From NCBI RefSeq assembly GCF_048418805.1, contig NC_132793.1, positions 52,856,501-52,920,500 of the forward strand: a stretch of DNA of 64,000 nucleotides, in the 5' to 3' direction. Both the position numbers and the translations under genes were made by a program. Shown here one piece after another: positions 1 through 10,055 of the stretch. Within the stretch, counting starts at the first letter, position 1, and each line of letters begins with the position of its first letter. The stretch comes from Vulpes vulpes. Lineage: Eukaryota > Chordata > Mammalia > Carnivora > Canidae. Under the pieces are notes generated by a model, which ran no database searches, was not told the origin of the DNA, and saw only the letters and a list, made by a program, of their open reading frames with translations.

Positions 1-603
1 AAACTCTTGAATGATAATTTACTATGATTATACAAAATATATTTTTTAGATGGGGAATCTATTTTGCTTAATCTGTGATGGATTTGTGATATGTTATCAT
101 GCTAATTTTGAAGAGTTTTAGGGTTTTGTAAAAAAATCAAGTGTGGTTGCTACTTCTTCCTGGGCACACAAAAAATTACATTTTCCAACATCTTGCAATT
201 AGATGAGACTGTGGAATTAGTTCTGGCCAATAAATGATGTTTACCACACCAGGATAATGAAATTAAATATTTCTTAGTAACTTGCTAGTGTCTTCCTTTC
301 CTTGTCTGTGGTAGTTGTAGACATCATTGGCTGAGAAGTCAGAATCAAAGTTTAAAGCATCCTGAATACCTGACTCACTGCATGGCAGGCAGATGGCCTA
401 GGTAGTGGCCTAGGCCCACGCGGACTTGGCATGGATAAGGAAGAAATTTTTGTTGTTTTATGCTATTGAGATTTTGGGTGCTTTGTTATTGCAACCTGGT
501 CCCTTGTGACACATCCATCAAGAAATCTCCTCACGTGGGGCTTTTATTTCGCAGTATGAAGTTTATGAATATATGCTTACACTTATCACTAGTCAGATAT
601 ATA
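1..603. other. AT-rich sequence, no gene or repeat recognised
   Basis: No open reading frame of useful length, no recognisable interspersed repeat and no RNA gene was seen. The last bases (about 590-603) form the left copy of the target-site duplication of the adjoining SINE. Confidence 0.5.
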
Positions 604-633
604 TTTTTTAAGATTTACTTATTTATTTATTTA

Positions 634-673
<40 letters not shown>

Positions 674-802
674 GCAGAGACACAGGCAGAGGGAGAAGCA
701 GGCTCCATGCAGGGAGCCTGACGTGGGACTCGATCCTGGGACTTAAGGATCGCGCCCTGGGCCAAAGGCAGGTGCTAAACCGCTGAGCCACCCAGGGATC
801 CC
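604..802 (-). mobile_element. SINEC (Can-SINE), antisense
   Basis: Read on the minus strand, a tRNA-Lys-derived head (GGGATCCCTGGGTGGCTCAG) is followed by the GCAGGCTCCATGCA-type middle, a (CT)n tract and an A-rich tail. On the plus strand this appears as T6, (ATTT)n, (GA)n and finally CCACCCAGGGATCCC. An imperfect TSD (AGTCAGATAT at 591-600 and ACTCAGATAT at about 804-813) flanks it. The element is close to the younger SINEC_Cf type. Confidence 0.92.
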
Positions 803-849
803 CTACTCAGATATTTTTAAATGGAGTTTGCTTTAAAAAAATTCCCTCT

Positions 850-1023
850 TGAGACAGAACATAAAGACTCCTAACTCTGGGAAATGAACTAGGGGTGGTG
901 GATGGGGAGGAGGGTCGGGGGTGGAGGGGAATGGGTGACGGGCACTGAGGCGGACACTTGACGGGATGAGCACTGGGTGTTTTTCTGTATGTTGGTAAAT
1001 TGAACACCAATAAAAATTAATTT
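850..1023 (+). mobile_element. 5'-truncated carnivore L1, 3' UTR only
   Basis: The segment matches the 3' end of carnivore L1: GACAGAACATAAAGACTCC, a G-rich GGGGTGGTGG block, GATGAGCACTGGGTG, and TTGAACACCAATAAAAATTAA running into the A tail. A perfect 15-bp TSD, AAAAAAATTCCCTCT, lies at 835-849 and 1024-1038. This is a complete, severely 5'-truncated insertion. The same 3' end recurs in antisense near 21.31 kb. Confidence 0.9.
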
Positions 1024-1038
1024 AAAAAAATTCCCTCT

Positions 1039-1665
1039 CAATACAAATAGTATAATTTAATGATTTTATATTCATATACATTATTATATTTATGTAAAAT
1101 ATGCTTTATATTTCAATGTTTCTATTCACTTCACTGTTATCAATATGTAAGTGCATGGGGGCAATTATATTTGACCCAGAAATGTTGAACTCATCCATTT
1201 TATTTGTAACACTTGTCTTAGGACATGATTGATTATGTGAAATGTGCTCCACCCGTTGAATTTTGTTGTTATATTTTGTACTTGTCACATAGAATGCTTA
1301 ACATGAAATATTTATGTCTCCCGAGGAGCCTTAAATATGCTCCTCAGCATTTGAAGTAGACAATTGTGGTAGTAAATATTTATTAATTGTAAAGCATGAC
1401 ACTGAAATTTATGAGATGGACTACACGCATATGGAATTTCCATACTGAATGCCAGTGTACACATTGATGTGTAATGGCTAATAAGGCTGACATCTCTGAA
1501 AATGACTATAAGCTGTTTTGAGGAAAGAATCTATAAATATATTGAAAATACATTACTTAGCCTTTATTCCCTTCTTTTGTTTTCTTTTTTTTTTTCTCAA
1601 AATTTGGTGACATAGAGAAATAAAAACCTCCTTTCCGTTGTGCTCTCTTCCCCTGTGCCTGTGAA
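1039..1665. other. Unique AT-rich sequence
   Basis: No gene or named repeat was recognised. A short T-rich run lies near 1583-1597. A 60-residue antisense reading frame here has low complexity and no recognisable domain. Confidence 0.5.
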
Positions 1666-1669
1666 ATTA

Positions 1670-1930
1670 TTCACTCATACATTTAAACAACTATTTATTG
1701 AGTACCTACTCTGTGCCAGGTACTGCTTTAGATGGTGAATGAATCGGAACATTTAAAAAGCAGATAATTTTCCTGCTTTCACGTAACATATACTCTACTA
1801 GAGACAGTAAAAAGATAAATACATGTGATGATTTCATGGAGTAATAAATCCTATGAAGTTGATGTGATAGGGGTAGTGATCAGAGAAGATCCCTTGAGGA
1901 AGTGATATTTGAACTAAAGCCTGAATAATG
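1670..1930 (-). mobile_element. L2 LINE fragment, antisense
   Basis: CTATTTATTGAGTACCTACT followed by CTGTGCCAGGTACTG is the reverse complement of the L2 3' end. Diverged L2 sequence follows (TCTACTAGAGACAGTAAAAA; GAGGAAGTGATATTTGAACT). The fragment is old and has no visible TSD. Confidence 0.75.
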
Positions 1931-1966
1931 ATATCCAATCCCTGAAAAACCAGATTAAAAGAAAAA

Positions 1967-1967
<1 letters not shown>

Positions 1968-2018
<51 letters not shown>
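1968..2018. repeat. (TA)n microsatellite, about 25 units
   Basis: An uninterrupted alternating TA tract of 51 bases. It begins after GAAAAAG and ends at TTTGAGCTC. A pure TA tract of this length is prone to cruciform formation and length polymorphism. Confidence 0.98.
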
Positions 2019-2021
<3 letters not shown>

Positions 2022-2319
2022 AGCTCATGGAGATATAAATAAAGCAGTGTAATAACTATCAGCAGATACTTTCTGGTTTAAATTTTCTATGTAGAGGCAT
2101 TATCCTATACTATTAACTTTCAGTTTGGGCTTAAGGGGCTGAAAATGTGCTCCAGAAGCTATTCTTGGTAATACTTTTCAATTTCATATGCTAGAATTAT
2201 CAAATTTATAGATCAAACTCCCTTATTTTTGTGTAGTCCTCTCCATCTTCCAATGAGTGCATTAGTGTGTCAAGCTGGATGCCTATCTATACCTCACTCA
2301 GTTTTCTTCTGCTACAGTT

Positions 2320-2740
2320 GTCATATTTCTTAATCACCTGGAGTATGCAATATCTTTCAAATATCTACCACATCCACTGGATTCCCTCCAGATCATTTCT
2401 CATAGTGCAACTAAGTTAAATCCTTTTTAAAATATCAATCTTATTACCACCCTGAGCCCCCTTACACACACATCTGAGATTGTCTATGAGCTTCTCCTTA
2501 CTGTTAAAATGAAGCCCCTAGATCTTAATAAGCCCTAGGGAGCCTACATGATCCCTCCCCTTCATATCCCCGTCTCTCTTGGCCTCTCTACCCTAGAACA
2601 TAAGAACTGGTTAACCTTCTGGCATGTATCACATTCCACCCTGCCACAAATCTTTGCATATGTTACTCCATCTGGAATATTCTTAGCTCACCTCATATCC
2701 TAATGACTTCCTTACAGTTTGCAAAGTCTGCATTATTTTA
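2320..2740 (+). mobile_element. L2 LINE fragment, sense
   Basis: The segment follows the 3' part of L2 in sense order: AAATCCTTTTTAAAATATCA, ACATGATCCCTCCCC, then CACAAATCTTTGCATATGTT and CATCTGGAATATTC. It lacks the terminal GGCACATAGTAGG-type end. Divergence is high, as expected for L2. Confidence 0.7.
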
Positions 2741-3235
2741 AATGTTAGGAAATATACATAGAATAACAGCAAATACTATTGTTTAGGCATTATTTATTGA
2801 ATTAAATATTTTGTCAAGTTTGTTTCAGAATGTTTTTTTTTTAAACATTGAATGTTTTACAGCAAAATTTCTGTGAAGTAACTTCTGTAGCTATTATTTC
2901 ATGGTCTTCCTTCCTAACCCCAAATCAACCAAATTGTGAATCTGGTGGATCCCCATTAATAATTTTATACTAAAAGTTCCTCTTTCTATACAGTTATAAT
3001 CTTTATCTGAGTTTGGGTAAAGAAAGGATTAGGGAGCAAAGAATGGCAAACCATCCGAATCTACTAGGGTTCTAGAAATTCAAATAGCAAGTAGTGAGAA
3101 TTTAGACAGAGGAAGATTTATACAAAAATTTATCTGAATCTATCAGTTCCTATGTTTGAATAGCAGGAGTTCAATTATGAGGGATGTCTGAATATGTTTG
3201 TATATATAAATTTTGCACTAAAAAATTCATATATA
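2741..3235. other. Unique AT-rich sequence
   Basis: No gene, RNA gene or recognisable interspersed repeat was seen. Confidence 0.45.
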
Positions 3236-3790
3236 TGGATTCCCGTGGTTTACATAGTTTCTGCTACTTTAGCAACATTGTTTTCTGTAAATGTATCCAT
3301 GTTGATCTGGTTTATTCCTTAATGGTTATATTTACCTGTGTAATCATGCTGTAATTTATGCATCCTCTTATTATCTTTTTTTAATGCTGGTAATGGTTCA
3401 GTGAATATTTTTCTACATTTTACTTATGCCTAAGTGTAAGAGTTTTTCTAGGAAGATACTTACGAGTACAATTGCTGGGTTGAAGGCTTCAACACTTCCA
3501 ATTTGATAAAATACTGTTAAATTGCTCCCTAATACAGACTTGCCAGTTCATGATCCGTTTCTAGTTTATGGGAATGTTCTGGACTTGCTTCCCAAAACTT
3601 AGTCATGTCAACAAATACTATATGTTTTCATTTCTATTTTCCTGATTACTAATGAAGTTGAATAATTTTCCTAATTTTATTGGCTAATTTCCTTTTATAA
3701 AATAAACTGCCTATGCCCCTATTTTACCCAATGTTATATAGAGTCACTTGTCTTTTTCTTGTTAATTTATTAAAATACTTTATATCTATG

Positions 3791-4014
3791 TGGTGCCTAG
3801 CTGGTGTAGTCGGTTAAGCTTCCGACTCTTGATTTTGGCTCTGGTCACTATCTCACAGTCATAAGATCAAGCCCCATCTTGGGCTCTGAGCAGGCCATGA
3901 ATCCTGCTTAGGATTCCCTCTCCCCTCCTGTTTTTGCCTCCCTCCTCCCCAGCTCTCTCTTTAGAATAAATAAATAAATAAGTAAAAATAAAAATTTAAA
4001 CATTTAAAAAAAAG
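3791..4014 (+). mobile_element. Older Can-SINE, sense, inside ancient L1
   Basis: A diverged Can-SINE head (GTGCCTAGCTGGTGTAGTCG, then GGTTAAGCTTCCGACTCTTG) is followed by a (TAAA)n tail. A likely TSD of imperfect CTTTATATCTATG is seen at about 3778-3790, with CTTTATATCTACA after the tail. The GTTAAG..CCGACTCTTG box distinguishes this older subfamily from the young GGATCCCTGGGTGGCGC type. Confidence 0.85.
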
Positions 4015-4727
4015 AAGCTCTTTATATCTACATATTAAAATATTGTCATCACATGTGTTTCTAATAACTTCTTATATATGACTTCTCTTTTAATTTGGTT
4101 TATCTCTTTTATTGAAAATATTTTAAATTTTAATGTAATTCTTCAATTTTTTTACTTACATATTGCTTTTTCTGCCTCTTGTCCAGAAATCTCCCTGTAT
4201 CCTAAGATTGTAAGAATACTGTCTTATATATTCTTCTCAAAGGTTGAGAGCTTCCCATATTTATTGTGCTTGAATGCTGTAGTTAGGCTTGAAATTTGCA
4301 TTTGTGTATCATATGAAATAGTCATATTTTATGATCATATATAACCAAAGGTCTAAGCACTATGCACTAAGTAGTCCTTACTTTCCTCCACCAATTTACA
4401 ATATCAAATCTGTACTGTATCATGAATTCCCTGCTAGATTTATTTTTTGTATTTTTAAAAATTTGCCTTTTAAATTATTGTCTCAACAGTGAACATATTA
4501 CAACTTACTGTATGAAGTAGTTGAAATTTGGTAGAGTAAATTTTCTTCATACTTAATAATGTTTTTGCTATACTTAGCCCTTTATTCTTTCACATGCATT
4601 TTTTGAGGTGGTTATCGAACTCCATGAAAGCTTCTATTTGAAATTTGGTGAAAACTGCACTGAATTTAGAAATTAACTTGTTGAAAATTGACATAATTTT
4701 GTAATGAGTTTTAAGTCCATGGACATT

Positions 4728-4937
4728 TGATTTATTTTTATTTATTTATTTTCAGGAGAGAGAGAGAGAGTGTGTGTAGAGGGCCGGCAGAGGAAGAGGG
4801 AGAGAGAGAGAATCTCAAGCAGGCTCCATGTGCAATGCAGAGCCCAAAGCAGAGCTCCATCTCATAACCCTGGAATCATGACCTGAGCCGAAATCAAGAG
4901 TCAGATGCTTAACTGACTGAGCCACCCAGGTGCCCCT
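4728..4937 (-). mobile_element. Older Can-SINE, antisense, inside ancient L1
   Basis: The plus strand shows (TTTA)n, (GA)n, GCAGGCTCCATGTG, ACCTGAGCCGAAATCAAGAG and GAGCCACCCAGGTGCCCC, the reverse complement of an older Can-SINE. The TSD is AGTCCATGGACAT (4714-4726) against AGTGCATGGACTT (4938-4950). Confidence 0.9.
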
Positions 4938-5129
4938 AGTGCATGGACTTTTCAAAAGTTTTGTTTTACGTCTTCAAATCCACTCTTTGATTTCCTCTAT
5001 GAATTTCTTGAACATGTTTTTTGAAGAAACATTTCCAAGTATTTCCTATTATTTGAAGATAATTTCTTTTAAAATGCATTTTCTAAATGTTTGTTTCTGA
5101 TATAATTACTGTAATTACTTTTTGCACAC

Positions 5130-5430
5130 TATTTATTTTTTAGATCTTCACTCAAGTATGTTACTTCAGACCCCGTGACTTCCTCCATAAGTCTCCTAGC
5201 TCTGAGTACTTCCCTTTCGTATAATTTGCCCCAGATACTATTTGCCTTTGTTTTCATGTTACTTGTTAAATGCTATCTCTTCCACTAACTTCATGTTCTA
5301 GGTTATAGAACATGTTTGTTTTTCCCTGTCTTTATGTCTGTATATCTCCTATGCCTAAGAACAGCGCTTTGCACATAGCAGATAACCTAACTAGCACTTT
5401 TTGAGTACACTATGAATGAATGAATTAGTT
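5130..5430 (+). mobile_element. L2 LINE 3' end, sense
   Basis: CCTATGCCTAAGAACAGCGC, TTTGCACATAGCAGATAACC and the terminal ATGAATGAATGAA correspond to the conserved 3' end of L2. The upstream TTCATGTTCTAGGTTATAGA block fits the preceding L2 3' UTR. Confidence 0.75.
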
Positions 5431-6040
5431 ATACCATTTTTTAAAGCAAGTTATTCATTATCCTTAGATCCTCAGAGTATAAGAGAGATTAAAGGAAGCT
5501 TCTCTTCAGACATAACAGTTCAGTTCACACTGGAGACAAATCAATTAAGGCTAGCAGTCTTTAAAAGACTGAAAATGATCACCATTCAAGACTTAAAATT
5601 ATGTTTTCACTAGCTCCTGTCTGCTGATCATAACAACCCTCTTCAAAGAAAACATGAAATAAATTGCATAGAAGAGGAGAGAAGCAAATGTTGCCCTTCA
5701 TTCTAAGTGTCCTTTAATAGGAAAACGCTGTGGAGTATTTATGTAAATCAGCATGAATAACAAATGAAATTGTTCTGATCAAGACTACTAAAAGGAAAGC
5801 TCAATGAATTAATTGTAAACAAAGTACAGCTCTTTACAAGGCAACAATTCTTAACCGGGTTGCAGTTTGATGAACTATAAAGAAAATAGTTTAATTTTAT
5901 ACTGATACAATAACTAAAGTTTTAATGACTCTTCTTGCAATTTGGATAACAAAGGAAGAGGAGCAGATTAATTGTTGTCAGGATGATTGTTTACTCTTTC
6001 ATCTACACGTCCTCTTTGAAGGAGGCTTTTGGCTTAAAAA
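5431..6040. other. Repeat-free stretch; candidate conserved non-coding sequence
   Basis: No interspersed repeat or coding frame was recognised. The part at 5690-6010 is rich in ATTA/TAAT homeodomain-type cores and is not low complexity. Conservation cannot be judged from one sequence. The 65-residue frame at 5416-5613 starts inside the L2 tail and has no domain. Confidence 0.4.
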
Positions 6041-6791
6041 TGACCTTTTCCTAACCAAATTTTCTGTTAATAGCACATGAATGAAAACAGTTTGAATCCA
6101 AAATATATCTCTTTGGCATAAGAATTATTTTAGGCTGAAAGTTTTTAGTAAACAGCACAACATAGGAAAAGCTCTGAAAACAGAGTGAAAGTTACCCTTT
6201 TATAAGAGACATTTATAAGGGACAGCTCCATTTGTAAGGGTGTTTCCCTCTCATTACTGGGAAGACAATGACTAAAACCCCAAAGACTCTTACGTGTGTA
6301 GCAGGCATTGAATCTGCAGTAACTAACAACCATAGCCTCGTTTATGGTGTTTTTCCTGATAATCTCCTATACCTATCTCCTCCCTCACCATCTTTTGTTG
6401 TTAGATAGATGGTATTTAAGGTGGCAGCTTGGGCCATTTTGGGAAATTACCCAGTTTCCTGGTATTTCTCATGTATACAAGAAGTAAATATGTTATTATA
6501 CTTCCGGGTTTGTTTTTTCCTCCTGTTGATTTTTTTTAATGTAGATTTTATTTATTTATTCATGAGAGACAGAGAGAGAGACAGAGACACAGGCAGAGGG
6601 AGAAGCAGGCTCCATGCAGGGAGCCCGATGTGAGACTCGATCCTGGGACCCCAGGGTCCTGACCTGAGCCAAAGGCAGACGTCTGCTCAACCATTAAGCC
6701 ACCCAGGCCTCCCTAATCTGTCTTTTATTATGAGGGATTCTCAGCCAAAAACCTAGGAGAATAAAAGGAAATTACTTTTCCTTCCCAAAAC
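6040..6791 (+). mobile_element. ERVL-like LTR, copy A, interrupted by a SINE
   Basis: The LTR is recognised by direct comparison with copy B near 9.15-9.90 kb. Shared blocks in order are TTATTTTAGGCT/TCATTTTAGGCT, TACCCTTTTATAAGAGACAT, AAGGGTGTTTCC, ACTGGGAAGA, ACTCTTAC, GGCATTGAATCTGCAGTAAC, AAGGTGGCAGCTTGGGCCAT, TTTCTCCTGTT-like and TCTCAGCCAAAAACCTAG, ending CTTTTCCTTCCCAAAACA. The final GTCTCAGCCAA..CCTA..TTTTCCT signature is typical of ERVL-class LTRs. The 5' edge is approximate. A SINEC sits at 6530-6713, and no internal retroviral region was recognised next to it. Confidence 0.6.
6530..6713 (-). mobile_element. SINEC, antisense, inside LTR copy A
   Basis: The T-rich start is followed by GATTTTATTTATTTATTCAT, GAGAGACAGAGAGAG, GCAGGCTCCATGCAGGGAGC and the end GCCACCCAGGCCTCCC. 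It separates CTCCTGTTGAT from TAATCTGTCTTTTATTATG, adjacent in an intact LTR of this family. Confidence 0.9.
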
Positions 6792-7007
6792 ACTTAAAGC
6801 TAAATATTCGGTGCGAATCACATTGATGATCACAGCTGTATTTCTGGGTCATGTATCTTTTTTCTTTTTGTCTAGCCTTTATACACTTTCTAGGACATGT
6901 GGACAGGTCAAGGACCACAGCTCAGGAGGAATTAACTCTCACTTTCCACGTGTACCTCCAGACTCATGTCACAGTCTGTGACATGGTATCTTAAAGATAG
7001 GTTTTAA
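6792..7007. other. Unassigned sequence between two LTRs
   Basis: Nothing recognisable was seen here. It separates the 3' end of LTR copy A from the ERV1-like LTR. Confidence 0.4.
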
Positions 7008-7406
7008 TGAAGGATAGTTGGAAGAAAGACAGGCAGGAACAAGGGGCCCCACCCTGAGGAAACTACCCTTAAAAGGATTTCACACCATCCTGGAAGGAGC
7101 CCTCCACTCTGTCCCACAGGAGCAACTACCTGATAGGGAGATAAGCGTGTGGATAAAGACTGGATTGGATGACAGGCACATGGGAGGGTTAATCAGATTC
7201 AAACAGCCTGCCAAAATTCTCATAAAACCCCCTAGACTTAGAGACTTGGAGGGCAACCCTGTTGGGTCCCCTCTGTCTCTGGGAGCTTTGTGCTATTGCT
7301 CAATAATCTTTGGTTTGCTGCCCCCCACTCTGCGTCTGGGCTACCTCTTCCTTCTTCGAAGTGGCGTGACCAAGAACCACGGGCACCAAGGAACAGAAAT
7401 CCTGCA
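7008..7406 (+). mobile_element. ERV1-like (gammaretroviral-type) LTR, solo or fragment
   Basis: The segment opens with TG and is unusually GC-rich for the window. Its R/U5-like part reads GTGCTATTGCTCAATAATCT, GCGTCTGGGCTACC and AAGTGGCGTGACCAAGAACC before a CA end. The expected AATAAA site is AATAAT here (7302-7307). The only long sense frame, 164 residues at 7018-7512, spans the LTR and shows no viral domain, so I treat it as chance. No primer-binding site, gag or pol was recognised beside it. LTR limits are approximate and no clear TSD was found. Confidence 0.65.
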
Positions 7407-8150
7407 ACTGTTTCATGAGAGACTCATAACTACTCCTTCAGCCAGGATCAGCTACATAATTTGGGGACCAAAGGCACAGTACAAATGTGGGACTTTTGTT
7501 AAAAAATATTGAGTTTAACAGACTGATGACAGAGTGTTCGGCCAAGAGTGGGGGTCCTTTAGAGTCCCGCAGGCTGCTCATTCATATAATGAGGTCTTTT
7601 ACATCTGCTCTTCCAATCCCTATCTTAGCCAAGTGGGGTTAATTTGTACTTCTTTGTTTGTGAATAGATGCTGATGAAGGGCAGATGAAGAATGCATTTA
7701 TTTCTCAAAAGAGTTCCAAGCGAGCCCTAGAACATGGACATTAACTGATGATCATCAACAACACACTCGGTGATCTTTGAGAACATGCCAGGCCTTTCTG
7801 GTAGAGGCAGCGGTGACTGTTACTGGGTGTAATTTCTGTGAAATGAGCCTAATTATAAAATTAATTATATGTGCATTTTAATTATACAGTTATACTAATT
7901 ACATAATTCCATTTCCTCTTTGTAGTTCTTTTAGTATGAGATAACTGAAAATTGTGACATTGTCCAGATTAGAAAGACTTTAATTTGCAAAGGTATAATG
8001 CAGGTACTACTCCAGTTGATCTCAGCTTCTCTATGCATTGGTGTCTTAATGCTTCAAACTACATTCCTTTTATTCTGGACCATGTCACCATGTCACCTAC
8101 CACTTCAATATGAACTACCTTTCTTTTTTTTTTTACCTGCTCCTCCCTCC
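7407..8150. other. Largely unique sequence with a possible unidentified old repeat
   Basis: At about 7455-7600, GGGGACCAAAGGCACAGTAC, AAATGTGGGACTTTTGTTAA and AGAGTGGGGGTCC resemble an old mammalian interspersed repeat that I cannot name. The rest is unique, with no convincing coding frame. Confidence 0.35.
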
Positions 8151-8211
8151 AAAAAAAAAAAAAAAAAAAAAAAGAAAGAAAGAAAGAAAAGAAAAGAAAA
8201 GAAAAGGAAAG
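8151..8211. repeat. Compound A-run / (GAAA)n / (GAAAA)n microsatellite
   Basis: About 23 A residues lead into GAAA and then GAAAA units. Overlapping reading frames of 73 and 103 residues encode only Lys/Glu/Arg or Phe/Leu/Ser runs and are artefacts of the tract. Confidence 0.95.
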
Positions 8212-8690
8212 ATCTTTTAGAACTCGGCTGCAACCTTCTAACATTTTCTGTAAAGTACAGAGGCAATAGCAAATGTTCAAAAATGGTCCTTTCCGTTGCA
8301 GGAGAGTGATTATCTTTGAAAAGCAGAAGATAGAACTGTAGTCTTTTGGGCCTGACTTGGGTTACAGCTAGATATGAACAGTTTAATCAGATAGGTAGAA
8401 TAAGAAAGGAAGGTTCTAAGAAAAGGGGTGATACTTGAGTCAAAAAGACGGCTACACCAAGAATCACAAAGCAATCCGTTTGTTCCTGGAAAGATCCGTC
8501 CTCTTAGTAGGCAGGGTGTGTGTGGAATCAAGTTCAGCTCTGAAAAAATGAAATGACAACAGCACCCGCAGGGCTAGTTCATGTTGAGGGGGTTTGCTCT
8601 GGACCTAGTAGGGCAACAAAGACACAGTCTCATTGTAATAGGATAACAAGAGACTTAGAAGTACGCATAGAGGAGGTGTAGCAACAGCAG
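8212..8690. other. Unique sequence
   Basis: No gene or repeat was recognised. The 73-residue antisense frame at 8310-8531 has no identifiable domain. Confidence 0.45.
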
Positions 8691-9150
8691 CATACAACAA
8701 AGTCTGAGATTTTAAGAAAGGTGTTGTGACCAAATCATGAGTAGAAATGAGTCAGATGAAGAATGAGTGAGAGGTCATTCTAGGCAGATAGATAAGCATG
8801 AGCAGCATCAGACAGATGTCAATCACCATAGTGTATCTAGAATTATAGGCAACTTTAGTTTTCCAAGCAAAGAAAAGTAGGAAATGGAGAGATCAACAGG
8901 CCAAATCATGGAAGGACTCTTTTTTATCACACTGCCATGCTTGGAGTCTTGAAATCAAAATATTCTTAAAAGGAGTCTAATAAGGCGAAATTGCATTTTA
9001 AATTTAATTAAAGGCAAAGAGATCTGAGTGATAGTTTGGAGGTAGGGAGACCTCTCAGGAGTTTATAGCAGTAACTTTGTGAGAACAGCCAATAGTCTGG
9101 ACTAGGAGAGTAATGGTAGGACTAGAGAGGACGGGCCATGTGACAGAGAG
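8690..9150 (-). mobile_element. L2 LINE fragment, antisense
   Basis: The order of GTGAGAGGTCATTCTAGGCA, CCAAATCATGGAAGGACTCT, AAAAGGAGTCT and GGAGGTAGGGAGACCTCTCA, then GGAGTTTATAGCAGTAAC, follows the reverse complement of the L2 3' half. It abuts LTR copy B. Confidence 0.7.
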
Positions 9151-9901
9151 ATTTAGGAGATGAAGGTAAGCAGAATTTGTCTGCTCATATAAAGATCATT
9201 TAGAATAAAGATCATTTTAGGCTACTTATTTCTAAGAAACAGCTGACGTAGGAGAAGCTGTGAAAACCAAATAGAAATTACCCTTTTGTAATAGATATTT
9301 ACATTTATAAGAGAAATCTCCCATTGCAAGGGTGTTTCCTTCTCTGTACTGGGAAGAGGAAGATGACCTAATCCCTAGAAACTCTTACCCATGGAGAAGG
9401 CATAGACTTAAATCTGCATAACAATTTTTTTTTTTTTTTTTTTTTTTTATGATAGTCACAGAGAGAGAGAGAGAGGCAGAGACACAGGCGGAGGAAGAAG
9501 CAGGCTCCATGCACCGGGAGCCTGATGTGGGATTCGATCCCGGGTCTCCAGGATCGCGCCCTGGGCCAAAGGCAGGCGCCAAACCGCTGGGCCACCCAGG
9601 GATCCCCTGCGTAACAATTTAGCCTTGTTTAATGTGCTTTGACTGATAACCTCTCATAACAGTTCTCCTCCATCTCACCCAACCCCCAATATCTTTTGTC
9701 TTTAGCTGGAGATGTATGTAAGGTGGTGACTTAGGCCATTATAGGAAGTTAATCACTTTTTCTGGGTCTCTCCCATGTGCATAGGAGATATACATGATAT
9801 TAAACTTCTGTTTCTTTTTCTCCTGTTATCATGGGTCAGGAGTGAGGGGGCAGTGGTCTCAGCCAAGAACCTAGAGGGAAATTTACTTTTCCTTCCTCAC
9901 A
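9150..9901 (+). mobile_element. ERVL-like LTR, copy B, interrupted by a young SINE
   Basis: This is the partner of the LTR at 6.04-6.79 kb, in the same orientation. Shared blocks include TACCCTTTTGTAATAGATAT, GCAAGGGTGTTTCCTTCTCT, GTACTGGGAAGAGGA, AAATCTGCATAACAATTTAG, AAGGTGGTGACTTAGGCCAT and GGTCTCAGCCAAGAACCTAG, ending TACTTTTCCTTCCTCACA. A SINEC splits it at 9428-9607. Limits are approximate. Confidence 0.6.
9428..9607 (-). mobile_element. Young SINEC_Cf, antisense, inside LTR copy B
   Basis: The element is nearly consensus: a long uninterrupted T tract, GATAGTCACAGAGAGAGAGA, GCAGGCTCCATGCACCGGGA, then GATTCGATCCCGGGTCTCC, ATCGCGCCCTGGGCC, AACCGCTGGGCCACC and CAGGGATCCCC. Several CpGs survive, which indicates a recent insertion. 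The TSD is TGCATAACAATTT (9415-9427) against TGCGTAACAATTT (9608-9620). Confidence 0.96.
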
Positions 9902-10055
9902 GAGGTAAAGATATTAATTATTAACCAAATTGGTTTGTGGTTTAATTATGAACTTGAGGGGAAGGAAATAAATAACTATTTCCGAATGGCACTGAGGAAG
10001 GCAGGGATAAATATACCCCTTGGGAAGTGCGTAAATTCATTTTAATGGCATGAAG
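9902..10055. other. Unassigned AT-rich sequence
   Basis: No gene or repeat was recognised. Confidence 0.4.

Larger units (their letters stand above)
3240..5125 (-). mobile_element. Ancient L1 (L1M-type) ORF2 remnant, antisense, split by two SINEs
   Basis: Three collinear blocks (about 3240-3790, 4015-4727, 4938-5125) read as the reverse complement of the 3' half of a decayed mammalian L1 ORF2. Landmarks in plus-strand order are ACAATTGCTGGGTTGAAGGC, the TTTTATTGGCTAATTTCC block, GTCATCACATGTGTTTCTAA, CCAGAAATCTCCCTGTATCC and AAAATTGACATAATTTTG. No frame stays open. The SINE insertions at 3791 and 4728 post-date the L1 and carry duplicated L1 target sequence. Confidence 0.75.

Noticed and set aside
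7018..7512. 164-residue sense reading frame
   Set aside because: It spans the ERV1-like LTR and its downstream flank. LTRs are non-coding, and no viral or cellular domain is visible.
7998..8309. 103-residue Lys/Glu-rich sense frame and 73-residue Phe/Ser-rich antisense frame
   Set aside because: Both are translations of the A/GAAA microsatellite.
6040..9901. Intact provirus between the two ERVL-like LTRs
   Set aside because: No gag, pol or env sequence was recognised between them; the interval holds an unrelated LTR and an L2 fragment.
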